64,000 bases of DNA from Dipetalonema caudispina (lineage: Eukaryota > Nematoda > Chromadorea > Rhabditida > Onchocercidae), in contig JABVXV010000108.1 in NCBI GenBank assembly GCA_013365325.1, forward strand, positions 62,001 through 126,000, read 5' to 3'. A program made the position numbers and the translations under genes. Below are positions 39,511 through 51,953 of this stretch, piece by piece; position 1 is the stretch's first letter; every line of letters starts with the position of its first letter. The notes below the pieces were generated by a model. The model was not told the origin of the DNA. It was given only the letters and a program-made list of their open reading frames with translations, and did not search any database.

Positions 39511-40659
39511 GATGTGCGTTCTTCTGCATTGGCGGTTTTCATCGAAATTTATTGTTTTGGTGCTTTTATTGCTTATTTTGTACTGCGTTCATCATGTGTA
39601 AATGCAGTAAAGCGGTTATTCTCAAATGTCTCACAAATTGCTGTTTAAAATAATGTTGTGTTTTGTTGGTAGTCAGTGTAGGCGTCTTTTGCAATCACTT
39701 TTATTATATTGATTTGGTTATTTATAGTATCAAAGATGAGAAATAGTGTTTTTAGGTTAAAAGTTTTTTTTTCTCATCATTGTAGCCATTGCATGCTTGT
39801 ACAGCAACAATAAGTAACTGTTCCCTCAACACCACTACTTGTCCCTTTTCTTTGGAAAAAATCTCATATTTAGTCATTTGAATAGTTTAGCTTCGATGAA
39901 ATCATAATTGATACATTTGATTTCAAGTATTGTTTGTGTTGTAAAAGAATACCTACTGCTGCTTGTTTTCATCAATGTTTCTATGATAAAAAAATATGAA
40001 GCAGTTGTTTTCTGCTTACTTTTTTAATACTTTCGAAATGAAACACTTAACATTTGTGGTTACTTTCACCTTTTTTGTCCAAATCTTTAACTTCCTTTTC
40101 AAAATTTAATTTATTTTGACATCTTTCGTGCTGTGAGTCTAAATATGAGAGAGTAGATTTGAGATATGTGATACTTCTTTTTGTGTCAACTAGTACTTTA
40201 CCCTTTGCATTTGATAAGTAAAGGATAAAACTTGGAACAGTAAAGTTTGCGCATCTTAGCACTATATAACAAAATGCACTAGAAAGAGGGCCTTTAAAAT
40301 AAGTGGAAATATTTGAAGTAAAGGAATAAATTTGTCTGATTGCAGTAACTTTACGCCTTGTGTTAGGAAGTATTTTAATGGTGGGATAATTTCAGATCTT
40401 ACGTTTAATTTGTACTGATAGATTATTTCATGAGAACACACTTCATATACTTTTTACCTTCTTCACTACGGTTGTTCTACGTTATACTGCTTTGGAACGA
40501 GCGACTTTTTATGAGTGGTCTCGAGGAAATCGTGATAGTAGTGATTGTAAAGTTTTTTTCTCCTGAGTTTTTCATTGTTAAGAAACTCGCTGTGGTCCTT
40601 AAATGATTTTCATTATAGGAAATAGTTGTAAGAGCGAAGAAGAATTGCTGCTGGGGAAA
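39511..40659. other. Interval between RBM25 and PRIM2
   Basis: About 1.1 kb of A+T-rich sequence holding the RBM25 3' UTR and the PRIM2 5' region. An acceptor AG at 40617-40618 (TTTTCATTATAG), 41 bases before the PRIM2 ATG, is a likely trans-splice site. Overlapping minus-strand open frames near 40047-40262 and 40477-40879 are shadows without domains. Confidence 0.55.
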
Positions 40660-43600
40660 ATGCAATTCGAAGGGAGTCCAAGAAGTATACCGAAATTTCT
40701 GATTCAAAATGCACGGAGGCCAATTCATAGGGTGATTTTAAGTCACTTAAATTAAGGTTAACAAGTAGTATTGTAATGAAGAGTTTTTCGAAATTCTCCA
40801 GAACTTTCATTTTCGCTTCAAGTTTAGGGTCCAAAAAGGATGGAAGATTTAAATTTACAAATGTATTTGGAGCCACCAACGGAGGATATCACATTGCTTG
40901 AATTTCAAGAACTAGCACTTAACAGACTAAGAGTGTTGAAAGCTGTCGAACAGGTGAAGGATCGTTTTCCACGTGGAACGGAAGCAATTAACGACGAATT
41001 AACAAAGGTAAGCTAGCAGATATGGGCGAGAATTGTGCTACCAACACTACTTGATTTTTGTTGTTTGATTATTGTGGTTTATTAGTCGAATGCTTTGGCA
41101 ACCTTTATGAGTATTGTGAAAATGCTTTTGCAATGTCCAGTTGACCGCAGAGTTTGAAAATTTGTTCAGCGGTGAGGCAAACTGGGATAAACGGTTATGA
41201 ATAGATTTTAATTCTTTTCAAAAAATCGTTTAGTATCTTTCAGCAGTTGATGAAATTGATGCCAATAGCATGTGGTTGTTGTCCATTCGAGGAATTGGAA
41301 AACGAGAGAAGGCGCGATGTTATATCTCATTTCATCCTTCGACTTGCATTTTGTCAAACTCCTGAGCAAACTAAATGGTTCATTCAGCAAGAAGTGGACT
41401 TGTTTAAATTTCGTTTTCAAATTGTGCGTTTTCTACAATTTTTATTCGAAGAGAGGGTGTTTAAAGCATTGTTTTTGATCAGGAATTAGCCTTTTAAATG
41501 GTTGAAAATACTTCTTTTTCTTCGAATATCATGGTCTATTCTTATTGCAACACATGTAGAAATATTATTCAAGGTTTCAAAAAGTCGTGATGCGGTAACT
41601 CAGTTTTTGCAAGCTAACAATTTTGATACTCAACTGGTCACGGATGCTGAAAGAGGAAATCTCAAGGAAGACCTTTCGAATGCTTGTTTTATACCGCTTA
41701 ACAAGGTTAAACAGCGACAGTGTTAGATTATAACTGCTTTTACACAAGCATCTAGATCCTTTCATGAGAATATTCATTGTAGACAGTTATGCATTTTTAT
41801 ATCTTACAAATAACTGATAATGTTGAATTAAAATCGAACCATTTGCTGGCAGATTTTCTACGTATTTTCATGACATGAGATATCATTTATGTTTCAGTGC
41901 TTAACATGGTTGTAAGTGGGGGTCTTAATGATTATCATTTCAACTACCTCTTCTTACCCATATTTGGGTTAGGTTACCGGTAATTACCGATCACCATAAG
42001 AATTAGATGGACGTTCACTACACAGTTCTTTATTTCCTGTGTGGTTACATATTAAATATCGAATAGACTCCGATGCAATTATTTGAGGCTACGTGCTTCA
42101 CAAAATTTAGTTTTTAATATAATATGCGCTTGATGCATATGTTCTTTTTATCAATCATATCATTGTTATAAATTTCATTTCTTAAAAAATGTTTCTGCTT
42201 GAAACAAAAGAATTTTATTTTTGAAAGATTTTGCACACATCTCTTCAACACATGCCTTGTTTTTCAGGTTACAAGCACAGATTTCTGGAAAGTTCCTTTT
42301 GAAAATGCACTTGATCTGGTTCGTAAACGTCGGGTTCTGCTGATTTCTGGTTATGCCTTTGTTTCTGAAGATGATCTCCAAGTTATATTATGCACAAGAC
42401 TTCGTCTTAATATCGCCGCTGCTATGGCTGTTAGCATTTATCGTATGTAAAACGAACTTTGACTCATGTTGAAGCCATTTTGTTAAGGATAAAGGGTTCA
42501 TGATCATTAAGTTTTTCCCGAAATTATGAGATGAATCTTGAAATACTAATTTATGGCTTTGTAAAAATGACTGTTTTAGTCATTATTGCTTATTTTTGTA
42601 ACATTGCTTGCCATCTTTCAGCGTGCTTGTAGAAATATCGTATTCATTGAAGAAAATGATCGCTTGATGCCCTTTTTGAAGAAACTATCGAGCAGATCAT
42701 ACGTTGGTAAAAATTACGTCGGGATAGATGCTGCTCGTGTTACACCTGATATGGTGGATTCTGTATGTCTCTTGACTTATCATACACGTCCAGTATATAG
42801 CTTTTATTACGCCGATTTTCTGCAATTACTCATCGGAAGTCGCTCTTCCCTGAATCTTTGAATATTTTCCTATGAGTGTGCTGAATCGCAGCTAATGTCT
42901 CTTTTGGGTTATACAAAGTTCTAATCTATTATACACCTGCATGTGAAATATTTTCATTAAACATGAGGGTAGTAATAGAAGGTAATTCGCATATCAGAAT
43001 TACAATTTTTCTGTAACTTCCTGTAAACATTGAGGAATAGTGATGATAACTTATTTCAAGAGTCAACTAACTGTTTTATAAATGTTTCCATTTGTTTCAG
43101 CTAGTAATTTTTCAAAAAAATTTTGTAGTTTCAAAAAACTTTAAGCTCGCCGCAACTTCATTCCCACTATGTATGAAGAATATACATAACCGATTGAGGA
43201 GAGACCATCATTTACGTCATGGAGCTCGAATGCAATATGGACTGTTTTTAAAAGCGGTTGGCATGACATTAGAAGATGCACTGCTCTTCTGGAGAACTGA
43301 ATTCTCCAAAAAAATGGATTCAGATAAGGTTTGCCAAGAAGAATTTTATCTTTTTCGAAGGGAGTTCGTTTTTTAAGATTGTGGTGGAGCTTCAATTGTT
43401 AATGTAACTTTAAACTTTTGTAAAAATACGAAATATTTTGTCCTTTCTAATTATTGGCGTTAAAACGATAATTGACATATCCATAGCCAGAATTTTGAGC
43501 ATTCTTCACCGAAATTCAGTAAAGAAAGAATTTCGATAGGAGTTTTAAAAGTGTGAAATATTTTACGAGATATAATTGCATTTGTTTGGGCGATGAATTC

Positions 43601-44893
43601 CTTGATTTCCAGTTTGATAAGCAATACGCATACAATATTCGTCATAATTATGGCAAAGAAGGAAAGCATGCAGATTATTCGGCATATCCTTGCACAAAGA
43701 TAATTTTGGATCTGAGTCCGTCCTCTCTAGACTGTCATGGTAATTTTAACATCTAGGCATTGCCACTTCCAGATAATCCTTACTAGCTTTTCTCCTAGTA
43801 CTGCATCCTCCTCATTTCAGAGCATTCAGTACTCTTTTGAATAATGGAGTTAGAAAGGGTGAATATTTAATCCACTCTTCTTTTAATCTCTAATTTGATT
43901 TTCCTGATATTTACCTCATGTTTTTTAAATAATCCACCAAACAAGCACTGATTGTATTAATTCGAAAAAAAATTTGCACATATATCTTCAGGTTGTCCTT
44001 ATCGACACAACGATTTGCGGCTACTCGCTCAAAACCTAGAAAGCTCGGGTCTTTCCAGGTCTCAAATTGAGCATGTAAGCCTAATATTTCTCAAATCAAT
44101 TTCAAATTTCTGAGCTTAAATAAACTCGATTTATTTCCATAGCAAATTTGTTGAAAAAAATGAGGGAAGTTGAAATATTGTCTGTGATCTATTGCAGTAC
44201 AAATGGCAAAAAAAAAAAAAAAAACAAAATTCAAGGAAAAGATTAATCTATTAGATCTATTTTAGTTTTGAAATTCTGTTTATAAATCTAAGAGTTTTAT
44301 TTACTTCTTTTGTTGACAAATTTCCTGGGCAAAATTTGTACTTTTTTGTAGTATTCTCTCATTACTGGTGTGTCCTTTGGTAACTCGAATTTTTTTGAAT
44401 GATCTTATTTACCCTTTTGATAATGACCTTATTTATGCATTTCAGATTACCTTATTGTCGAAAAATGCCCAGTATGATAAGGCTTGTACACGATATTTCG
44501 AATTTACCCATAAAATGGCCGAGAATTCTTTGGGTACTGTTATTACTCATCCCAATCAATATTTTGAATTGTCGCGTCAAGTACACGACGGGAAACGGAA
44601 CAGGTTCATTTCCGATTTCGGTTTAAGAATTTAATCACTCCTGACCATTCTTTCACTTTTCAAATTAGCTGTTTTATCGAACACCAGCCATCAATAATAT
44701 TCAAAAGGAATGCTGCATCGAGTTTCTCTAAATGCGTTAAATTCCATACAATTCCTGATCACTGATTGTTTCAAGGGAAGAGGAACCAAAGCACGAAGTC
44801 ACGCTGAGCATGTTACATGCAAATACCGTGCAACATGGAACCGATATTGACATTGAAGATCTGATCAAAATGGAGACTTCCAAAGTGGACTAA
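40660..44893 (+). CDS. PRIM2: DNA primase large subunit (4Fe-4S)
   Basis: Exons: 40660-40731, 40828-41007, 41244-41423, 41574-41705, 42268-42429, 42622-42762, 43146-43328, 43613-43739, 43992-44074, 44446-44603, 44776-44893; 511 residues, against 509 in human. The start MQFEGSPRS mirrors the vertebrate MEFSG. Conserved blocks are [78 protein letters not shown] and THPNQYFE. The four Fe-S cysteines are C298 (SFPLC), C377 (AYPC), C394 (HGCPYRH) and C434 (KACTRYFE). Their spacing of 79, 17 and 40 nearly matches the 80, 17 and 40 I recall for human. The protein pairs with PRIM1 and polymerase alpha to make RNA primers in the nucleus. An extra Cys cluster (CGCC) near residue 94 is unusual. The seventh exon has a second possible acceptor that would add 15 residues. 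Confidence 0.96.
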
Positions 44894-45891
44894 GGATACC
44901 TTAAACTTGGTTGTTAAAAGAGTTATTATCCTTCCTTGCTAGCCTTTAAGTGCCAGTTTACGGATCTTTCTCAATAGTCATCTGTTCAGTCAACTTCGCT
45001 GCAAAATCCAAACTTGACCAGTTTTTCCATATTTCTTTAAGTCCACGATTTCATTTCACTTTGATATGCTCATAAATTGTACCTCGTCGATGAACTCTCT
45101 TTTTCTTTGAAATAGTTAATCAGATCATATGGTTTTAGTAAACCTAGTCGTTCAATTGACATAATTATAAAATAGAGCGAAGACAACATGAACCCGTCGA
45201 ATCAATACATATACTGTTTTACAATGAGGCTGTAAGGAAGGGCAACAATTCAGGAAAATCTGATAAATAGATTTCGTTATTTTCAGATTTTCATTGAGTT
45301 TCCTAGAAATCTAAAACTATGAATAAGAGCAATGAATTTAAGTAATCTTTACAGGCCTGAGCCGGATACAATATCAATGAAGATGCTTAACATATCATAA
45401 TTGTTACTGCAAATATTAAAAATAGAACAAGCAAAATAATACATGACAAAGTATAACATAAAATTCGGGGCTTTATACTTTACAATACTCACAGCTGATT
45501 ACCCTAATAGGCGTAGTACGTCGGAAAACAGAAAAACACAGCGGTTAGTTAATAGTTAGCATTAGAAAAATAACTAGGGAGTGGGAATCAGATAGAATTC
45601 TAATCGTTCGGTTCATGTACCAGATTTGTACGAATGAACAAGGTAAATAGATCTTGAGAGCACAAGCATCAGCTAGGTTCATCGAAGAGAATGATTTTGA
45701 AACACACTTAAATCGACCAACAGCAGAAAATATCTAGCATAACAGTAGGATGACATTGTATCAATTCAAAAGGTACGAAAATGAATCCAGAATACGTCGT
45801 AGTATGACTAGAATTAATAATGGAAAATATAATCTGTTATTTCATAAGCAGCTACCGAAATTCTTTTGACTATTCCAGAAAAACATGCACA
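44894..45891. other. Convergent intergenic region between PRIM2 and ATAD1
   Basis: About 1 kb between the two stop codons, which face each other. It should hold both 3' UTRs. I saw no canonical AATAAA for either gene and no coding content. Confidence 0.6.
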
Positions 45892-48395
45892 TTAATCAAG
45901 AGGCTCAAGAACTGGTATCGTACCGGAAACCTGTGTCGTCTGTTTGTACTTCATTACTGATTGTATTAAGTCACTTTCACGAATCATTCGTGTCGTTTCA
46001 TTATTTCTGAAATAGAAGCAGCTCAGGTTTGATAAAAGTGATAATTTACGCAGCAATTTCTCACGTTGGTCAACAGTTACGTACGGAGGGAAGTTAAACA
46101 AGCATGTCCTAAGCAGTGATAACTACAACCTTATCTTTAGAAAGTAATTTTGATTTTCTGCACAAAATTAAAAACTGGAAAACCTACAAGTCCTTTCCTT
46201 TGATAAACGCATCCTTGACTCGCGATAAAACGGCCAATCGACATACTTCCTTCAAATCAGATCCGCTTAGTTCGGTGGCGTATTCTGCTATTCTTTCAAA
46301 GTTGATTTCCGGCATTATTGGTTGGTCCCTTAGCAAAACTTTTAAGATGTCTGCGCGAGATTCTAAACTCTGAAATTCAGCGAAAATAATGCCAATTATG
46401 TTCAATATCTAGTGTTTTTGTAAACGAAAAAGCACGTTGACATAGAAAACTTTGGTTTAAGCCGAAGTTTAAAATTGCCATTAAAGATTACTGGTAAAGG
46501 AACATAGAATCGCGCGGGCATTCGTCGTAAAATGGCACTATCAACGTCATTCGGTCTATTGGTTGCTCCAAGTACGACGATTGCATCGTCTAAAAGAATA
46601 TACAATTGTGTCTACAGAGGTGATAAATATATTTTTTGAATTCTTGAATCTTTGAAGTTGGATACGTGCTTTAGGAACACGGTATACATATCTGATAAAG
46701 ACAAATATGTGACCTGGTGCGGTAATTCAATTATATGCTCACCTGATGAAGCAAAACCATCCCATAAGCACATAAACTGCGCTTTCATCATGGCAGTGGC
46801 TTCGTGGTCTTGAGTATTTCGATCTCTCAAAAATGAATCTGAAACCATGGAGAATGTAAAAATGGCCGAGCATGCAGAAACAAGACTGGAAATTTCAAAC
46901 TGCAGAAAAAATTTCATCACCGTCATGCTCACCTATTTCATCAATGAATATGATCGTGGGCTGGAACTTCTGTGCCTGAAAAGACTGACTGGGTTTACCT
47001 TACTAAGGAAAGTCCTGTAAAGATTTATATTCCGTGAATGTAGCTAGTATGAATTTTCTCTGTTATAAATTTCCCTTGTTTTGTTCATTCAAGGAAAAGG
47101 ACTGGTACTGCATAGGCCCATATCTTGAATATCCTTCTAATCTGTAATAAAAAACATTTTCAAACAGTACGTTTCAACCAAAACTTCCAGTAACCTATCA
47201 CATATCATATAATTATACAAAATTTAAAACATATACCACAGAGAAAACTGCGTCAGCAAGCTTCTGTGATTCACCATACCATTTATCGCACAATGATGAC
47301 ACTTGCAAATTAATGAAACGAGCATTCGCTGCGCGAGCAATAACTTTTGCAAGCAAAGTTTTACCACAGCCTGGTGGGCCGTACAAAAGCACACCTAAAT
47401 ATTACTGTGCTAAATTCCTAAAAGTTTAAAGAGTAAAATCCTAAAAACTATTAAAAAATTATATGACGAAATACTGGTACGGTAATGTTTGATTATTCCA
47501 GTAGTCTAATCCATGTAAATATAAGTTTGAAGCGAAGACTGACTGCCATCTGACTCATTATGACCAATGAAATAAATGAATCACTTTTTTTTTATTCTTC
47601 CAGTAATACATTATGTGCTGTTTGAAAGCAAAATTAATTGAATTACCTTTAGGTGGAGAAAGAAGATTTGATGACAGTGCGAATTTCTTGTAGACATTAC
47701 GAATTTTTAGTGGGATAATTATCCGGTCATTAATTTCCTCAATAACAGCGCCACATCCACCAATATCGCACCAATCTGCACCCTAAAATTCCATTTTTGT
47801 ACGCATCGGAACCACGATTTAATCATCAAATCATTTAATTCATAGTGTAATCCAGATCTTACAATAAATTCCACGGATCAGCACACTCATGCCTGTCTGG
47901 ACTACTTCACTGTGATTTTTTGTAGAACAGAGAAAAGGAACTCAATATCAAAGCAACAAATTTCACTTTCGCAAGCTTTATTCAGATGAATCGTGAAACT
48001 GCAGCATTACTATTATCTACTTTGAAGAAAGTTCGAGTGAAAATTGGAAAAGGCAAGTTAACTGAGAAACTGAGTGCAACTAACCTGATCACAATGGACG
48101 AACTGTGTAGCTATACGTAATTCATGTTCGTTAAGCTCTATTGATGGATCTAATCCTAATGTCTTGATTACTTGAGCAGCCTGCAAGATTATAAAATGGG
48201 ATGATTTTAAAGTCCATCTTTATTTTCTGAACAAATTCTTTAGCTGAATAAGCTAACCTTTTTTTTGGCATTTTTATTGATGGTATGATTAGGATCAATG
48301 TATTTCACCGCGAGTTTCATGATAACGATCGACGCGACTGTAGCAACAGCAACACGAACACAGAAATTAAGTGCTTGGTCCATAGACAACGACAT
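45892..48395 (-). CDS. ATAD1: Msp1/ATAD1-family membrane AAA ATPase
   Basis: Exons (minus strand): 48395-48258, 48180-48085, 47782-47647, 47394-47237, 46975-46933, 46838-46743, 46589-46492, 46369-46188, 46108-45892; 387 residues. A hydrophobic segment at about 13-31 is the N-terminal membrane anchor. The AAA module follows: [18 protein letters not shown] with Walker A at 129-136, the pore-loop motif [16 protein letters not shown], Walker B IIFIDEID (D188, E189), the [18 protein letters not shown] block, sensor-1 GATNRP (N233) and arginine fingers near R244/R245. The [10 protein letters not shown] helix lies near the end. Family members extract mislocalised tail-anchored proteins from the mitochondrial outer membrane and peroxisomes. 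The C-terminal tail is longer and more divergent than in human. Two ATGs are in frame; the first (48395) was chosen, and the second (48383) would drop four residues. Confidence 0.95.
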
Positions 48396-49694
48396 TTTCC
48401 CGCCTTCTCCTTGTCCGCTCTCTTCTCCGTGATTACTTCCTTATATATGTGTATTATGACCAGATGAATCCTAAAACGAACTCAGTTCTGGAAAAGCTAA
48501 ATTGAAATTCCGAAAAATTTTTATAAACAAAGTGTACAACAAATTGTCTTTGGAAGAAAAGATCACACAATGTTTTGTTCAGCAATGCTGCCAAGCTAGT
48601 ATGATACCACTCTATACTTAAAGAAATTAGCGTAGCCGTACAATCTGATTCTTCGAGAATGCCCCTACCGGTCCTCAACCAACAGCCTTCATTATTACCC
48701 ATAATGACCAACTCAAAAATATTACAATCCCCGCCTTGGTAATAGTGTGCAACAACGCCGAACCACAAATATCATTAATTTAGTGCCACTCTGCCCCATG
48801 TCGTTCCTCATTCCAGAAAACTTCTTACAATCTACCTACCACACTCTCAAATGCTTGGAACGAGCGAGCTCCCTTACCCACTCCAATGACCGCGTATCCT
48901 CGAAGTAAAATAAACGCACTCCCATAATAACTACTTACATACAGATATATCCACTACTTGGCTTAATTCAGCTCTATCAATCTGTCTTTTATACATCGCT
49001 ATAACATTTTTGCTGATATATATATATATATATATATATATGAATTAAAATCGTCGTAATGCATAACAAATGTAAATTGCGTAAAGTGAATGATGAAATT
49101 ATGTCCAAAAACTGAATCAGAACATTTTATACGTCTGATCCAGAACACAAAATTTAAAAGATTCAGGAGCTGCACGAGGAATGATCAAACGTCATAGTGC
49201 AGGGAGCTTGTAGCTAGCACCCCTATGTACACGAATAAAAAAAAACATTAGAGGTAAAATGCTATGACCCAAAACCAAATCAAACGAGCTTTCAAATTAG
49301 CCTTGAGGCTTGAGGAATTAACACGGAAGCTAAAGACAGTTGATGCAAAAGATAGCGCTATTTTCTGTAAAAAGCATTCCGATACAATAAAGCAATGCAG
49401 CAGCTCACTAAAACGGTCGGTACATTGAAATTCAAACATCCTTTCCAATGCATAAATAAAAAGATGTGTAAAGTGATAGCACTCTTTCCGACACTTTTTA
49501 ACTTTTACATGAGGGATGACAACTGAACTTTAGTTTTATGTATAAAGTCGAACTCATACATTGCCGACAGCTTTCACCTAACTTAGCAAGAATCTAGTAA
49601 GAGAACAGAACCGCATTTCCTAGGATAGGAAGACGAAAACAGAATTAAAAGATGAGATCAAATTAGAGATTAGAAGCAGTTACAGAATTTGAAA
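48396..49694. other. Intergenic, with a (TA)n tract
   Basis: About 1.3 kb between ATAD1 and the CCCH gene, both on the minus strand. A pure TA dinucleotide run lies at about 49016-49041. The part from 48560 to 48900 is G+C-richer than its flanks and is the likely ATAD1 promoter. No gene is seen. Confidence 0.6.
49016..49041. repeat. (TA)n microsatellite
   Basis: About 13 uninterrupted TA units in the promoter side of ATAD1. The tract is likely variable in length between individuals. Confidence 0.9.
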
Positions 49695-51953
49695 TCAACA
49701 TGCAGGCAAAGGATGAGGTCCGTCAGCCACAGAGGGTCGTCGATAACCAGCACTGAAATCTTGTCGATATGATACTCGTCGTCCCGTTGGCGTGACTGGT
49801 CTCTCATTTACATCCAGGCCACTGCCCTGGCCTTTTGCCAGCAACGATACAGGTGTCGAACTGTACAGACGATTCGATGGAACCACATCCAATGAGGCAG
49901 ATGGACTGTTTGGTTCAGCATGCATTCTAAAATTTCAGGATTCCGATCACTTTAAAGTTTGAGTATTTCTTAAACTTTTAGTAGCGATAATTTCCTAGAC
50001 CTTTCTTCTGCCCCACACAAATAAATGAAAAGAGAAATTAAATTCAATACAACCAAAAATTTCAGGTAGGATTATCCTTTTCTGGAACTTACGCATTAGC
50101 TCTTGGCACAAAGGCAGGAGCATTTGTTGAAAATTTTGTTTTGATTACACCATCCGATGCTGAAATGCTGGGAACAATTATACGAAATCATTTTACAATT
50201 ACAGGAACATTAATTTACATTAACCATCTATCAATGACAACTGTTTAGAGTAAAAAAAAAACGAACTCTGCTGGTGAATGAATCGACACTTGTCTCCGTA
50301 AGGACAGTGACCATTCTTGAAGTTTATGCAAAGCTTAGTGCGATAATTATTCAACGACGGACCCGACCTATTCCGATACATAAATTCACTCCGATTCTGC
50401 AACTTTTAAAAAATCCACAAGTCCAAAATGCATTCTTCTTATAAACATTTTGGCGATTCAAGAAATACCAGCTTACCAACCAATAAAAAGACTTTCCAGA
50501 AGGAAATTGACAGCTACTCTAAGAACTCAAACATCTCTAAATAAGCAAGAAAAGGATATTAGGGAAAACTTCTCTTAAAAAAGAAACAAAAAACCTTTAT
50601 GAACTCAACTTTCATAAAATTTTTGGGATAAATTGAGATAAATTGAAAAAAAATATTGTTAACTTACAGTGTTGTCTCTTTGAAAATTTCTGCAGTCATC
50701 ATTTCCACAAAAATTGAGCGACGATTGGTTAGCACCTGCAATGTGCAGTTGAAAAATCAGTGAAATTGTAAACTGCTGATATGGGCTACAAAAAGCGTTT
50801 AATGAATTAATTGAAATATTAAGCATAATATCTCGCTTTTTTCTTAGTGATGCAAAACTTTCGGCCATTTATATAACATTGTAAAAAAAAGAAAACTTCC
50901 TAATTATTGAATTATTACTTCCTGAAATCATGAAAAATATTTCTGTCACAGTAGCATTAGCTTATTATTCTGAATATAATTTTTGGGATCAAAAAGTGTG
51001 TTCATTTTTTTCTTTGAAAAACATTTTCCGTTGTACTTATATAATTAGCGCTCAGCGCTTTTTGCAAAAAAGCTGAATTGCTATTACCAGTCGATAAAAT
51101 GCCATCCTTTCTCGGTGTTATCCTTATGGCTGGGCTTTGCGATGTAGGATTAGTTATCGACCAATTCTGGTACGGAGCAGAAGCAAATGAAGATGGTAAT
51201 GACTGTAGAACTGATGATTTTGGACAAGTCGATGGCGGTGGTAGTGATAGTGGTGGAAGTGGATTACTAGGTGCGGAAACATCTGGGAATGGTGGTAAGA
51301 CAAGAAGAACGGGACTAGGACGTATGTAAGGACTAAAGAGTGGAAAAGGATGCACCGGAGGAGGAAAAGGAATAGGAAACGGTGGAGGTGGATAGAAAAT
51401 CGCATTCGGTGACAGTTCTGGTGTAGCTTCTATAAATCATTATTTGAACATATTAGGACAGAAATACAGAGCTCGAAGAAAGGTTACCAATTTATCAATT
51501 TTAGTTGAATGAAACATATACGGCATTAGTAGGTTGGAGAACGAACGCATTTCAACTTTCCATCTGAGAAATAATGAGAGATATATTTATGTTTGTAAAC
51601 CATATATACGATTCCGGACAAATGATGTTACCATGCACTCAAAGACGAAGTTGATATAATTCCAAAAAAAAAAACATACCTTGCACCGTGCCAGCATTAT
51701 CATTCGTCGGACCCTCCCTTGAAGTATTTTCAACCGAAGATGGAACATTCGGCTGCTCACAAAACATCGGCTGCGGTAAACTACTAGGGAGAATATATGG
51801 AGGTTGAAAATATACAGTCCCTTGGGGTGGCGGTATTACAGGTAATGGTGCAGGTAAAAATGGTATAGGTTGTGGTGGTAGTGATGGAATTTCCGACAAC
51901 TGATAGCCCATTATAGGATCGCCAGGTGCTGGATGCGGGAACACCGTTGCCAT
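49695..51953 (-). CDS. Proline-rich protein with one CCCH zinc finger
   Basis: Exons (minus strand): 51953-51680, 51429-51088, 50735-50668, 50396-50267, 50159-50093, 49926-49695; 370 residues, in phase. Residues 1-150 are extremely Pro-rich (many PPP, LPP and PFP runs) and should be disordered. The only clear domain is a TIS11-like finger at about 246-270: the lead-in NYRTKLC, then C251, C259, C265 and H269. The spacing is Cys-7-Cys-5-Cys-3-His, one residue shorter in the first loop than the usual Cys-8. The C-terminal part is Ser/Arg/Pro-rich. By analogy with the YKTELC family it probably binds A/U-rich mRNA 3' UTRs. Nematodes use many such proteins in germ line and embryo, but I cannot assign an orthologue. 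A likely trans-splice AG is at 51971-51972. Divergent from SDE2. Confidence 0.85.
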
